Assembly (NCBI GenBank): GCA_048393055.1
Contig: DBFJJS010000016.1
Span: 1 to 64,000, forward strand
DNA length: 64,000 nucleotides
Source of the DNA: Faeciplasma sp048393055
GTDB taxonomy: Bacteria > Bacillota > Clostridia > Oscillospirales > Ruminococcaceae
Direction of reading: 5' to 3'
Part shown: in pieces, positions 24,802-32,585 of the stretch
How positions within the stretch are numbered: the stretch's first letter is position 1
Layout of the letters: each line of letters begins with the position of its first letter
Notes under the pieces: model-generated
The model's database searches: none
Told to the model about the DNA's origin: nothing
The model's input: the letters and a program-made list of their open reading frames with translations, nothing else
Made by a program: the position numbers and the translations under genes

Positions 24802-26190
24802 TTAGCGCAGCATATCCTTGTATGCCACTAGCGTCACATTTCCCATCTCTTTTGCCCGGTCGGCGCAGCCTTTGGTGAAGCCGGTTTTGGCAAAGAGGTA
24901 GTAGTGGACATTCTTGTAGGGGAACAGTTCGCTGCGCTTTACGAGGGTTTCCAAAACGCCGAGATCGACTTTTTCATTCGTCCATTTGCACTCGCCGAAA
25001 AGGGCGGTGTTTTTATCCTGCTCGGCAAGAATATCAATTTCCGCCTGTCGCTTTTCTTTAGGGTCGTTGCCCCACCAGCGACCGAGAGAGGAAAACTCCA
25101 CCGGACATTCGCCGGAGAGCAGCTGCTTCCAGAGGTACTGCTTGCAGATTTCCTCAAACACCTTGCCCATATAATCGGGCAGATGCGGCTCGATATGCTT
25201 GTATGCCAATTCGGCTGCGCCACGGGCGATGATCGAATTGTTTTCCGGAACAAAACGATACCAGAAGCGGAACATATTGTCCGCAATAGAGTAAATCGCT
25301 TTTCGGGATGCTTTTTCACCGTACGGCGTTTCTTTTTCGATAATGCCGAGAGAGATCAGATTTTTCACATAGGCGGAGCAAATGTTGGTGCTTTCCCCGA
25401 CTTTTCCGGAAATCTCCGACATACGGGAAGCGCCGGTGGCAATCGCCGTGATGATGGCATTGTAGAGCGCCGGTTCCCGCACCTCCTGTTTGAGAAGATT
25501 TTCCGTCTCCTCAAACAGGGCGGAGTTGGGATTCAGGAATGTGTTTTTAATATTGTCCTCAATACTCAGCTTATCGCTCATCTGAAGCAGATATTGGGGT
25601 GTGCCGCCGACAATGCCGTACACATAGGCTTTTTCTTCCGCTGTGAAGTTCTTGAAATACCGGCAAGTCTCCTCGAAGTCAAAGGGAAGGATTTTCATCT
25701 GTGCCGTCCGCCTGCCGTAAAGCGGCGCTTTGTAGGCGAGAACATGGTCTTCCATATAGGACATGGACGAGCCGCAGAGAATCAGCATCAGCTTGGAAGT
25801 ATCCTTGTATTGGTCAATCAAAAGCTGAATGGTGGAAGCGAGGCTTTTCGACGAACGGGCGACATAGGGGTATTCATCGATGGCAAGAATAATCCGTTCC
25901 TTTTCAGACAGCTTGAACACATACTCTAAAGCCGCCTGAAAGGAGAGGAAAGAGGTTTCAGCCTCCATTCCGGTGTGGAAGCTTAGAATGCTCTTGCTGA
26001 AATTTTCAAGATTCTGCTTGGCGTTGCTCTCGACGCCCATAAAATAGATGGCGTTTTTATCTTCTATAAAGCGACTGATCAGCGCTGTTTTGCCGACACG
26101 ACGGCGGCCGTAAATGACAACAAATTCAAACTTGTCCGATGCGTATAACTTATTCAGCGTCTCAAGTTCACGCTCTCTGCCGATAAACAT
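24802..26190 (-). CDS. ATPase with DUF234 domain
   Basis: A 462-residue ATPase of the archaeal-type AAA/DUF234 family. MFIGRERELETLN opens the P-loop domain; Walker A is VIYGRRRVGKTAL near residues 24-36 and the Walker B strand is ERIILAIDEYPY near 97-108. A winged helix follows in the middle (SGKVGESTNICSAYVKNLIS), and the C-terminal DUF234 part has the nuclease-like WWGNDPKEKRQAEIDILAEQ and FGECKWTNE segment. The ATG at 26190 follows GGGAGG. It has its own promoter with a flanking inverted repeat. Role unknown; the nuclease-like end is a family feature. Confidence 0.85.
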   Translation of the reverse strand: MFIGRERELETLNKLYASDKFEFVVIYGRRRVGKTALISRFIEDKNAIYFMGVESNAKQNLENFSKSILSFHTGMEAETSFLSFQAALEYVFKLSEKERIILAIDEYPYVARSSKSLASTIQLLIDQYKDTSKLMLILCGSSMSYMEDHVLAYKAPLYGRRTAQMKILPFDFEETCRYFKNFTAEEKAYVYGIVGGTPQYLLQMSDKLSIEDNIKNTFLNPNSALFEETENLLKQEVREPALYNAIITAIATGASRMSEISGKVGESTNICSAYVKNLISLGIIEKETPYGEKASRKAIYSIADNMFRFWYRFVPENNSIIARGAAELAYKHIEPHLPDYMGKVFEEICKQYLWKQLLSGECPVEFSSLGRWWGNDPKEKRQAEIDILAEQDKNTALFGECKWTNEKVDLGVLETLVKRSELFPYKNVHYYLFAKTGFTKGCADRAKEMGNVTLVAYKDMLR

Positions 26191-26229
26191 GACGGTGTCC
26201 TCCCATCTGCCGATAGATTCACTGAGTAT

Positions 26230-26289
26230 AGTATACCACAAAATTAAAATTAGTCAAGTATGATTCGGTAAATCACACTTGACTAATTT
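26230..26289 (-). promoter_or_regulatory. Promoter and 13-bp inverted repeat of the DUF234 ATPase gene
   Basis: On the minus strand TTGACT (26257-26252) and TATACT (26235-26230) are 16 bp apart. The -35 box lies inside one arm of a perfect 13-bp inverted repeat, with arms at 26247-26259 and 26277-26289. A protein bound to it would cover the -35. The regulator is not identified. Confidence 0.6.
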
Positions 26290-26309
26290 CTTTCTCGCTT
26301 TTTCTGTTG

Positions 26310-26684
26310 CTACGCAAAAATCAAGTCGGTACAAACGCTTTCTGCCGCCCGGTTGCGGATGTTATTCATCTTCCTTACCCACTCCATTGGATTTTCTGCT
26401 TTCAGCTGTTCGGTGACACCTTCCTTTTCAGCATACTCTTTTACCAGCCGAAGAAAGAGTGATTGTGCTTCTTTCTCCACATCGGCGAGGTGGGAGTGGA
26501 GTTTGCCAGAAGTGAGCAGGTTATAGTAGAGAATTTTATGGTACTGCTTTAAATAGCACAGGCGGCGCTGCGCCCAGACGCCGATGGGTCGTTCATCTTC
26601 GGCGGGTAATGTAAAATTGGGCAGGCAATAATCGCCCTGCATGGTATATGTGCCGTTCATTTGTTCAAATATTGTTTTAGCCAT
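26310..26684 (-). CDS. TnpV-like transposon protein
   Basis: A 124-residue protein of the TnpV type known from Tn4451-like clostridial elements. Features are FEQMNGTYTMQGDYCLPNF at the N-terminus, RPIGVWAQRRLCYLKQYHKI near residues 52-71 and the NPMEWVRKMNNIRNRAAESV tail. All are typical of the family, whose function is unknown. The ATG at 26684 is preceded by AAAGGAGG, which is part of a 12-bp hairpin. It forms a module with the DUF6809-like and HTH genes upstream. Confidence 0.85.
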   Translation of the reverse strand: MAKTIFEQMNGTYTMQGDYCLPNFTLPAEDERPIGVWAQRRLCYLKQYHKILYYNLLTSGKLHSHLADVEKEAQSLFLRLVKEYAEKEGVTEQLKAENPMEWVRKMNNIRNRAAESVCTDLIFA

Positions 26685-26691
26685 AATAGAA

Positions 26692-26730
26692 AAACCTCCT
26701 TTGATACTGTCATTGTACCAAAGGAGGTTT
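26692..26730 (-). promoter_or_regulatory. Hairpin that covers the TnpV ribosome binding site
   Basis: AAACCTCCTTTG (minus strand, 26730-26719) pairs perfectly with CAAAGGAGGTTT (26703-26692). The second arm is the ribosome binding site of TnpV. Folding would hide it, giving low translation unless the hairpin is opened. Confidence 0.6.
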
Positions 26731-26836
26731 CTGTTTGCGAATGTACGATTTTGATTGTCGCACGTTGTACATTGAAAAAATTAGTCAGCTACAATTTGGT
26801 CAATCGTAATTGATTAAATTGCGCTTCAGCAGACCT

Positions 26837-27136
26837 TCATTCTTTCAGAAAGCTTTCAAACGGCGTGTTGTCGCTGCAAAAGGTATCAAAAATCATTTTT
26901 GCGCCGAGGCGGAAGCCGACGAGAAAGGAATCGAGGTCGCTTTCGCCCATCAGTTCTCCGTATGCGTTACAGAAATCTAGAAACAGCGCCTTGTTCTCGC
27001 CACTTAAACGCTCGGTCAGTTTTTCTTCCAGCTCGTTTATGTCTTTTGAAACCTTAAAATTATAACTGCCCTTTCGATACCCTCTCGCCTGCGGATCAAC
27101 ATTTCCGTAGTACAGCTCTTCCAAGAAATTTGCCAT
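26837..27136 (-). CDS. DUF6809-like protein
   Basis: A 99-residue protein beginning ANFLEELYYGNVDPQ, the start I associate with DUF6809 proteins of clostridial mobile elements, and ending in a DLDSFLVGFRLGAKMIFDTF helix. It is mostly helical and acidic. The ATG at 27136 overlaps the stop of the HTH gene (TAATG) and follows GGGAGGTG, so the pair is coupled. Function unknown. Confidence 0.7.
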   Translation of the reverse strand: MANFLEELYYGNVDPQARGYRKGSYNFKVSKDINELEEKLTERLSGENKALFLDFCNAYGELMGESDLDSFLVGFRLGAKMIFDTFCSDNTPFESFLKE

Positions 27137-27726
27137 TACTTCGCACCTCCCTGTACCTGTTTCTGTTTTCTCCAAGACGGGAAGCGTTTCAGCGTCCGGA
27201 TATGCCAGTCGGATTTCCGTGTGACAGAGCGGCAATAGGGAGAGCAGAGAAATTCAATGAGATATATTTTCGGAATATGGTTGACGCCGTGGCGCTTAAA
27301 TGCTTTCAGTTGTCCGTTGGCGCACCAGTTGTTGATGGCAGTCTTACTGTAGCCTGTGAGCTTGCAAACTTCCAAAGCGGTCAAAACATCTTTGTACTGG
27401 GAGAATAGGTCGGCATAATACTCGTGCAGTTCCTCCAAGACTTCCGGCGGGAGATGGATTTCCAGTTTGATCTCATAATAGCCCTTATACCACCCCTTCG
27501 GTGCAGCATAGGCTTCCGGGAATACTTTGCGATCCTCTAAATAGGCGATCACATCTTCCTTTTTGATTTTATAGCAGCGTGTCTGCTTGCCTGTATAATA
27601 GCAGGGTATCTTTCCGCTTTGCAGAAGATACCGGGCGGTGGACTTGCTGATATGACAAATCCGATAAAGTTGATCCTTTGTAATGATATCGGGAATCTCG
27701 TCCCAGTTGATAGCTGTGTCATTCAT
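27136..27726 (-). CDS. Double-HTH excisionase-like protein
   Basis: A 196-residue protein with two excisionase-type helix-turn-helix segments: ITKDQLYRICHISKSTARYLLQSGKIPCYY near residues 15-44, and LTALEVCKLTGYSKTAINNWCANGQLKAF near 115-143. Each is followed by a wing (TGKQTRCYKIKKEDVIAYL and GVNHIPKIYLIEFL). Two such domains in one chain suit recognition of two sites. The ATG follows AAAGGTG. It is a likely regulator or excision factor of the small transposon module with DUF6809 and TnpV. Confidence 0.8.
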   Translation of the reverse strand: MNDTAINWDEIPDIITKDQLYRICHISKSTARYLLQSGKIPCYYTGKQTRCYKIKKEDVIAYLEDRKVFPEAYAAPKGWYKGYYEIKLEIHLPPEVLEELHEYYADLFSQYKDVLTALEVCKLTGYSKTAINNWCANGQLKAFKRHGVNHIPKIYLIEFLCSPYCRSVTRKSDWHIRTLKRFPSWRKQKQVQGGAK

Positions 27727-27746
27727 AGCAATACACCTTTCAAAGT

Positions 27747-28330
27747 CTATTTGCCGGTGTGACTGTCCGTGTGTATTGCCTGATTGCTCTCAGTTCTTTC
27801 CGTTCTTTCCGTAGTTCTTTCCAAAAATGCGGATTTTGGCGCATTTTCCGACTCATTCGAACTTGCCCGAAATACCGGGCTTTTTCGGGGTTTCGGCGTG
27901 AAAAAGCCAGTGTTTATGCGGCTTTGCGCTGAGGACAAGACTGACTGAAACTGACATAAAACTGACCGTTCCGTGCAAGCACTTCATAAAACTCGAAATC
28001 GTTTTGGCGTGATGAGCGTCACGAGGGTTCAAATTCCATTGTCTCTGCCAAGTCGTCGAGGATTTTGTATTGTTTGTTACGGCTTTTGAAAAATCATCAG
28101 CTTACTTAAGAAGAGAAGTTGCTTTTTCCTCAAAAAATAAAAAGTTTTTAAAGCCCACTGACTTAAAACTATGTTGTCTTTTTGGCTTTTTTGTAATAGT
28201 AATTATATTATACTTTTATGTATCGTTTAATTTTTAAATTAATAGGACATTTTAGAAACAAGTCAATTATACTAACCTCATGCGGTAGCCGTCACTGCCA
28301 TTTAGCATTTTTCAAACATATTAGGTCAAA
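27747..28330. other. Intergenic region with one gene remnant
   Basis: About 580 bp without an intact gene. On the minus strand 28019-28093 encodes a 24-codon C-terminal fragment (KSRNKQYKILDDLAETMEFE, then stop) that reads like real protein but has no start. Short GTTCTTTCC repeats occur near 27790-27830. From about 28100 the DNA turns AT-rich, which may mark the junction of the mobile region. No attachment site was identified. Confidence 0.5.
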
Positions 28331-28663
28331 TTATTTTGAAAGGAATATCCGTATTTTTTTATTTCTCTTTTTACAGTTATCAATAACGTATTTTGTTCCT
28401 TTGGATTTCCCGTCCCAAAACGCAAGTACCTCGTCAGCATAGTCAATTATCTGTAAGTTGCGCTTAAGTGGTGCGATTCGTCCGTACTTTTCGTATTTCG
28501 GAAGGAATTCAGTGAGATTAATGCCATGTGTGTTTGCATATTCCCTTGCACAGGTGTCGATTCCCCTTGCACCGCCGGACACGATTTCGGTCACACCCTT
28601 GGGCAAATACTTTCCTAAGTCTTTTACAATCAAATTTCTTGAACCAATTACAGCAACTTTCAT
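28331..28663 (-). CDS. SLOG-family protein (DUF2493/YspA-like)
   Basis: A 110-residue Rossmann-like SLOG protein. MKVAVIGSRNL is the first strand and loop, IVSGGARGIDTCAREYA near residues 30-46 is the family's nucleotide-binding signature, and DEVLAFWDGKSKGTKYVIDNC near 77-97 is the last conserved part. SLOG domains bind nucleotide-like ligands and often act as sensors in defence or toxin systems. The ATG at 28663 is preferred because AAGGA lies at a better distance than for the ATG six bases upstream. It is divergent from the RHH gene at 28775. A decayed copy of its 5' end lies at 29135-29193. Confidence 0.8.
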   Translation of the reverse strand: MKVAVIGSRNLIVKDLGKYLPKGVTEIVSGGARGIDTCAREYANTHGINLTEFLPKYEKYGRIAPLKRNLQIIDYADEVLAFWDGKSKGTKYVIDNCKKRNKKIRIFLSK

Positions 28664-28688
28664 ACTCATCCTTCTTTTGAATATATTT

Positions 28689-28760
28689 TAGATATGTTTT
28701 ATATCTATATATTACATTATAGCACATAATAAATATAGAATAAACATATATTAAATATAT
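28689..28760. promoter_or_regulatory. Palindromes between the SLOG and RHH genes
   Basis: Two perfect palindromes lie in this divergent intergenic region: TAGATAT/ATATCTA at 28689-28695/28701-28707, and ATATATT-A-AATATAT at 28746-28760. Both are plausible binding sites for the RHH protein, which would then control both genes. Inference. Confidence 0.4.
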
Positions 28761-28774
28761 TTAGGAGTTGCACC

Positions 28775-28945
28775 ATGGCTATAAAAAGCTTATCCATCCG
28801 TATAGATGACAAAATGCTGGACAAGTTACATGTTGTCGCCGACTATGAAGGTCGTAGCGCCAACAGTCAAATCTTGATTTTAATTCGTGAAGCTATTGAA
28901 AAGTACGAATCCGTTCATGGTGAAATTAAAATAGATAAAAAGTAG
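28775..28945 (+). CDS. Ribbon-helix-helix (Arc-like) protein
   Basis: A 56-residue Arc/MetJ-type DNA-binding protein. The strand is KSLSIRIDDKMLDKL (residues 4-18), followed by the two helices (HVVADYEGRSANSQILILIREAI is split around the Gly-Arg-Ser turn). TTAGGAG precedes the ATG. It is divergent from the SLOG gene and followed by a perfect terminator. The layout of an RHH protein beside a small effector-like gene resembles toxin-antitoxin modules, but toxicity of SLOG is not established. A frameshifted paralogue lies at 29289. Confidence 0.75.
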   Translation: MAIKSLSIRIDDKMLDKLHVVADYEGRSANSQILILIREAIEKYESVHGEIKIDKK

Positions 28946-28957
28946 TTTTGAAAATGC

Positions 28958-28989
28958 AGCGGGCAGTCCAACAGACTGCCCGCTATTTT
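28958..28989 (+). terminator. Terminator of the RHH gene
   Basis: A perfect 11-bp stem (AGCGGGCAGTC 28958-28968 with GACTGCCCGCT 28974-28984), five-base loop, then ATTTTAT. It lies 12 bp after the RHH stop codon. Confidence 0.85.
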
Positions 28990-29193
28990 ATCTGTTTCCT
29001 ATATTCCGTTTCCGTCTGAGCTGTCATTGTACCAAAAGCTTAATTATGGTTTCGTACATCTTTTTATCCGAGCATCTTTTAAAAAAGTATTTTTGGATAT
29101 CCTCATACTTGAGTTTGTGCTGCTTCTGTTTCGGTAGCCATTGTCCTAATCTTTCATATTTAAATCTCTTGATAAAATTACAGTGACTTTCAT
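28988..29193 (-). pseudogene. Chimeric remnant: SLOG 5' end joined to ParB 3' end
   Basis: From 29193 leftward the sequence reads MKVTVILSRDLNMKD, a decayed SLOG start like that of the gene at 28663, with one base lost before LGQWLPK. At about 29134 it changes into KQKQHKLKYEDIQKYFFKRC and DKKMYETIIKLL, matching the C-terminal end of ParB at 8196-8310. A TGA stands where ParB has Trp (29024-29026), followed by a basic tail to a TAA at 28988. It is not expected to make a functional protein. Confidence 0.65.
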
Positions 29194-29288
29194 AAGCATT
29201 CATCATTACTCCACTATAATACACTGTTTTTGTTATGACGCAAGAATTTCACTATAATTAAATCATAATAATGTCGGAGGAGTAGCAA

Positions 29289-29463
29289 ATGGATGATAAG
29301 TTACTGAGAATATACTTTGCGTGTTGATCGCTTGCTTTTTAAAAAGTTTCGTTACATTGCAGAATCAGAAGGTCGTTCGGCAAACAAGGAAATTGAACAG
29401 TATTTAAAAAAGCGTGTCGCCGAATATGAAAAAGAAAATGGTAAAATTGAAATCTGCAAATAA
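29289..29463 (+). pseudogene. Frameshifted RHH paralogue
   Basis: An ATG at 29289 starts MDDKLLRI, then meets TGA at 29325-29327. Removing one T near 29311 restores a 57-residue ribbon-helix-helix protein (TLRVDRLLFKKFRYIAESEG, then RSANKEIEQYLKKRVAEYEK). It resembles the intact RHH gene at 28775 and lies beside the SLOG remnant in the same divergent layout. A sequencing error cannot be excluded. GGAGG at 29277-29281 is its ribosome binding site. Confidence 0.7.
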
Positions 29464-29942
29464 ATCATAAAAGCTGGTTATCTATAAATTTAACCAGTTT
29501 TTGTTATGTAATGCTTCTGCCTTGTTCACATCTGCATTTCCACTGCTTAAAAGGCTTTATTATGTTTCAGCAAGTCTACTCGTTTAAGTAGTTTTTTTAG
29601 AAAAAATTTGCGAGTACCCTCACGATTTATTTTGTATTGCTTCTGTTTCGGAAGTCATTGTTTATCTGAGTTGTATGCGCATACAAGCAAAGAATTTTAG
29701 TGAATATGATTTTATACGTAAATGCATATACGAATGAGTTAATTTGAAAAGTTTAGACAAATGTGCTTTAGCGATAAAGAAAATTCCCGTATCACAAGAT
29801 TACTTACACCTTTGTTTTTGGCTCAACGAAGGAGTGATCGAGGAATTTATAGACGAATAGAGTTTTAACAGCTGAAAAAATCCACTCTGCCGTTTAGCAG
29901 AGTGGATTTTTGAGTTATTATCGGTTTACGGGGATCAAAGCT
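29464..29942. other. Decayed region with ParB remnant and terminators
   Basis: A terminator-like hairpin (CTGGTTA/TAACCAG and T5) lies at about 29472-29506. On the minus strand 29651-29547 reads PKQKQYKINREGTRKFF, a second remnant of the ParB C-terminus. On the plus strand 29746-29860 ends in a 35-40 codon protein-like tail (LDKCALAIKKIPVSQDYLHL, then stop) without a start. A perfect 15-bp bidirectional terminator closes the region at 29875-29911. No intact gene. Confidence 0.55.
29875..29911. terminator. Bidirectional intrinsic terminator
   Basis: AAAAATCCACTCTGC pairs perfectly with GCAGAGTGGATTTTT around a six-base loop. It lies 32 bp after the stop of the leftward MBL hydrolase gene and would also stop rightward transcription from the decayed region. 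Confidence 0.9.
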
Positions 29943-30533
29943 TTATAATTTTATAACCTCTCCAGGTCTCATAATCAGCGCGCCCTGCATGGTAAATTTC
30001 TTTGCGCGTTCGATATCGAACAGCTTTCCGGGCGACATGTGGACAGGGATCGTATGCTTAGCGCCAATTAACTTTGCGCAGCGGATAGCTTCCTCGACAT
30101 CCATCGTGTATATAGAGTCCATCGGAAGAACCGCATAATCAAGATTGCGCTCAGCCATTCGTGACATTTCTTCCGTTTCTCCGGTGTCTCCTGCAAAATA
30201 AATTGATACGCCGTCTGTTGTCACAACATAGCCCACGCATTCCGATTTTTTATGATGGTGATTATACGCCTCCGCCGCCTCGACTGTCGCAAAGTCCAGA
30301 GTCAGCGTCTGATATTTGCCGTCTTTGAGCGCGTCAAAGCTCTGCCAGATTACGCACTCCGGATTTTTTACGGGAAGCTCTGTGCAGTTGTGGTCGTGGT
30401 GCTGGTGAGTAACTAAAACAAGATCCGCGGGGATATCGTATCTTTCGCCAGCGAACGGGTCGATGTAAATCACTTTTCCGCTGTCCGTTGTCAGGCGAAG
30501 GCTGCCGTGTCCCTGATAAAGTAAAGTTGCCAT
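29943..30533 (-). CDS. MBL-fold metal-dependent hydrolase
   Basis: A 196-residue metallo-beta-lactamase-fold protein of the UlaG/YtkL-like group. LVLVTHQHHDHNC near residues 41-53 is the HxHxDH metal site, GDTGETEEMSRMAE near 120-133 gives the Asp ligand, and the final His lies in KHTIPVHMSP near 161-170. The ATG at 30533 follows AAGGAGG. It is probably cytoplasmic. Substrate not known. It is the first gene on the right side of the decayed mobile region. Confidence 0.85.
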   Translation of the reverse strand: MATLLYQGHGSLRLTTDSGKVIYIDPFAGERYDIPADLVLVTHQHHDHNCTELPVKNPECVIWQSFDALKDGKYQTLTLDFATVEAAEAYNHHHKKSECVGYVVTTDGVSIYFAGDTGETEEMSRMAERNLDYAVLPMDSIYTMDVEEAIRCAKLIGAKHTIPVHMSPGKLFDIERAKKFTMQGALIMRPGEVIKL

Positions 30534-30654
30534 ACCGCAATCCTCCTTATTTTTAATGCTGAATAATATTTGCATTTGTGTGATGAATCAAATTTTAAAG
30601 CAAACTGATCGCGGAATGGGCATCTTATTCATAATAATGCTTTTTTTCAATGAG

Positions 30655-31176
30655 TTAAATCACCATGCCCATCTCAATTCTCACTTCGTGCCGCTGCAAA
30701 TCTATGTTTGTATATGAGTAAAGGTCAAATCCTATGATTTTAAACCCATGTTTTTTATAGAATGCAATTGCTTTTTCATTGCAGCTCTGCGTTTCCAGAA
30801 CGGCCATTCGCGCGCCGCTTTTTACGGCGGCGTTCAAAATAGTCTCCATGAGCATGTGTCCCACGCCTTTATGTCTATATAGCTCATTAAACACACAGAT
30901 GTTGTTTATGCGGTACCTGTTGTTCCAGCTTTCAAGAAAGCCCTCCGCAAATCCTATAAGCTCCTCGCCGTCAAAGCATCCGTATGCTTCGGGGCAGTCC
31001 AGCCATTCATTAAAGAAAGAATCGCCAAAGGGTATTGTTTTAATGCGGTCGAATTTTTTGTAGCAGATATCAAATCCGGAATCGGTTCGGATAATGTCGT
31101 AATATCCGCTCGTTGTGTAGTCTGTAAAGAACCTTTTGCCGGTGTATTTTTGTTTGTCAAGCTTTTTAATTTCCAA
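30655..31176 (-). CDS. GNAT acetyltransferase, SatA-like
   Basis: A 173-residue GNAT enzyme that would transfer acetyl from acetyl-CoA. The CoA-binding segment is VFNELYRHKGVGHMLMETIL near residues 92-111 (Arg/Gln-x-x-Gly-x-Gly type). AVLETQSCNEKAIAFYKKHGFKIIGFDLYSYTNID near 125-159 resembles streptothricin acetyltransferases of Firmicutes. It is followed by a divergent set with an XRE gene upstream. Whether it confers streptothricin resistance cannot be told; other amine substrates are equally possible. Confidence 0.75.
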   Translation of the reverse strand: MEIKKLDKQKYTGKRFFTDYTTSGYYDIIRTDSGFDICYKKFDRIKTIPFGDSFFNEWLDCPEAYGCFDGEELIGFAEGFLESWNNRYRINNICVFNELYRHKGVGHMLMETILNAAVKSGARMAVLETQSCNEKAIAFYKKHGFKIIGFDLYSYTNIDLQRHEVRIEMGMVI

Positions 31177-31236
31177 TTTAATGTCACACCTTTTGAATCA
31201 CGATATAAACCCATATGCTTTAAGCTTCACTTTATA

Positions 31237-31572
31237 CTATGGCTTAACCTTTGTTGAATGCTTAATCATTGTGTCTATTACGTCGTATATTTTTGCACGG
31301 TCCTGCGCGCAGAGCTTGTCCAGCTTTTCTGAGAGCAGGGAGTTTTTAACGACATATCCGGTATCGATAACATCCTGAAGTATCATGTCTGCAGATACGC
31401 CGAGCGCATTGATAATAGAGATTAATGTTTCTAACGACGGTACCTTCTCGCCCCGTTCTATTGCGCCTACATAATTAATGCTTAAATCAGCCTTTTCCGC
31501 AAGATCCTCCTGGCGAAGCTTCTTTATCAAACGGTACTTTCGTATATTTTTGCCGATCGATTCAAGCTCCAT
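31237..31572 (-). CDS. XRE-family regulator
   Basis: A 111-residue repressor-type protein. The Cro/C1 HTH covers residues 6-62 (IGKNIRKYRLIKKLRQEDLA, then SINYVGAIERGEKVPSLETL), followed by a helical tail. The ATG at 31572 is chosen for the AGGAGGTG ahead of it. An inverted repeat AGTGT-N7-ACACT lies at 31589-31605, just upstream, and is a likely operator. It faces away from the SLOG gene at 31726. Target otherwise unknown. Confidence 0.8.
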   Translation of the reverse strand: MELESIGKNIRKYRLIKKLRQEDLAEKADLSINYVGAIERGEKVPSLETLISIINALGVSADMILQDVIDTGYVVKNSLLSEKLDKLCAQDRAKIYDVIDTMIKHSTKVKP

Positions 31573-31725
31573 TGCAGCACCTCCTATCAGTGTGTAAGAA
31601 ACACTAATAGTATAGTCGCTGATATGCTGGCTCATACACACTCTATTAGAAAGATACACACGCCAATAGCGTTGATATATTCATAAATATATGCTAAAGT
31701 GTTGTATTAAAGAGGTGTATTTAAA

Positions 31726-32169
31726 ATGATAAAAGAAAAGACGGCCACATTTATCGGTCATAGAGATTGCTACGGAGTAAGTAAAGATGCGGTTCGCGGA
31801 GAGATACTTAGGCTTATCGAGAGTGGGGTGACATGCTTTTTAAATGGAGGTATGGGGACGTTTGACATGATGTGTGCAAACATAGTATTTGAACTTAAAA
31901 AGAAATTTCCGCAAGTAGAAAATCAAATTGTAATCCCATACCTTACCTTTAATATAGCCGGAAGAGAGTGTTTTGACTCGGTAGTTTATCCGGACGGTTT
32001 TGAAAAATACCATTTTAAATCTGCAATACCGGCAAGGAATAAGTATATGATAGAACACTCTGCATATGCTGTATGCTATGTAACTCATGTATGGGGCGGC
32101 GCTGCAAAGACGCTTGAACAGGCTCAAAGAAGCGGTCTTAAAATAATCAATCTTGGTTTGTCTGCCTGA
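31726..32169 (+). CDS. SLOG-family protein (DUF1273-like)
   Basis: A 147-residue protein. TATFIGHRDCYGVSKDAV is the first Rossmann strand and loop; FLNGGMGTFDMMCANIVFEL near residues 38-57 is the Gly-rich ligand site; AYAVCYVTHVWGGAAKTLEQAQ near 113-134 is the final conserved helix. It resembles the YpsA/DUF1273 type, distantly related to DprA. AGAGGTG precedes the ATG. It is divergent from the XRE gene. Function not established. Confidence 0.8.
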   Translation: MIKEKTATFIGHRDCYGVSKDAVRGEILRLIESGVTCFLNGGMGTFDMMCANIVFELKKKFPQVENQIVIPYLTFNIAGRECFDSVVYPDGFEKYHFKSAIPARNKYMIEHSAYAVCYVTHVWGGAAKTLEQAQRSGLKIINLGLSA

Positions 32170-32313
32170 CAACGTATAAAAATAGCTGGGATAAGCAGCT
32201 CTGACCTGTCATAGGTTCGAGTTACAAAAAGTATGTCAGGCTTTTATCAGAGAATCATATGTTATCGTCCCCCCAAAAAAATGAGACATAGCGGAATGAG
32301 TGCGTCGATGGAT

Positions 32314-32351
32314 TTAAAAAAGCCGCCGCAAGCAATGCGATGCCTGCGGCG
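32314..32351 (-). terminator. Terminator of tRNA-Arg
   Basis: On the minus strand CGCCGCAGGCA (32351-32341) pairs with TGCTTGCGGCG (32334-32324, one wobble), followed by GCTTTTTT. It directly follows the tRNA 3' end. Confidence 0.85.
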
Positions 32352-32354
32352 ACG

Positions 32355-32431
32355 TGGCGTTCCCGAGGTGATTCGAACACCCGACCTACCGCTTAGGAGG
32401 CGGTCGCTCTATCCAGCTGAGCTACGGAAAC
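32355..32431 (-). tRNA. tRNA-Arg (anticodon CCT)
   Basis: On the minus strand the acceptor GTTTCCG pairs with CGGGAAC. The D arm holds AGCTCAGCTGGATAGAGC, the anticodon stem-loop is ACCGC-CTCCTAA-GCGGT with CCT, and the T arm is GGGTG-TTCGAAT-CACCT. The CCA end is encoded (32355-32357). It reads AGG codons. No second copy of its 3' end was found, so it is not shown to be an attachment site. Confidence 0.95.
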
Positions 32432-32585
32432 AAATCATACAACACAAAATATTATACACCTAAGATTAAAAAAAATCAATAGTGAATTTTATTTTGTATG
32501 GCAAATTCGACACAATCGTCTACCAACTGGCTATTATACTTGGCATAGAACGTTTTAGGACAAGCAAAGTGGAGGACGTGTCATA

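Noticed and set aside
27747..27938. 63-codon ORF before the double-HTH gene
   Set aside because: No ribosome binding site; composition is Ser/Arg/Thr-rich shadow-like and overlaps short direct repeats.
28015..28055. 3' end of a tRNA or attachment site (GGTTCAAATTCC)
   Set aside because: The T stem does not pair well, no other tRNA parts are present, and the stretch is explained as the end of a protein remnant on the minus strand.
32355..32431. tRNA-Arg as the integration site of the mobile region
   Set aside because: No repeat of the tRNA 3' end was seen at either border, and chromosomal-type genes lie between it and the mobile region.
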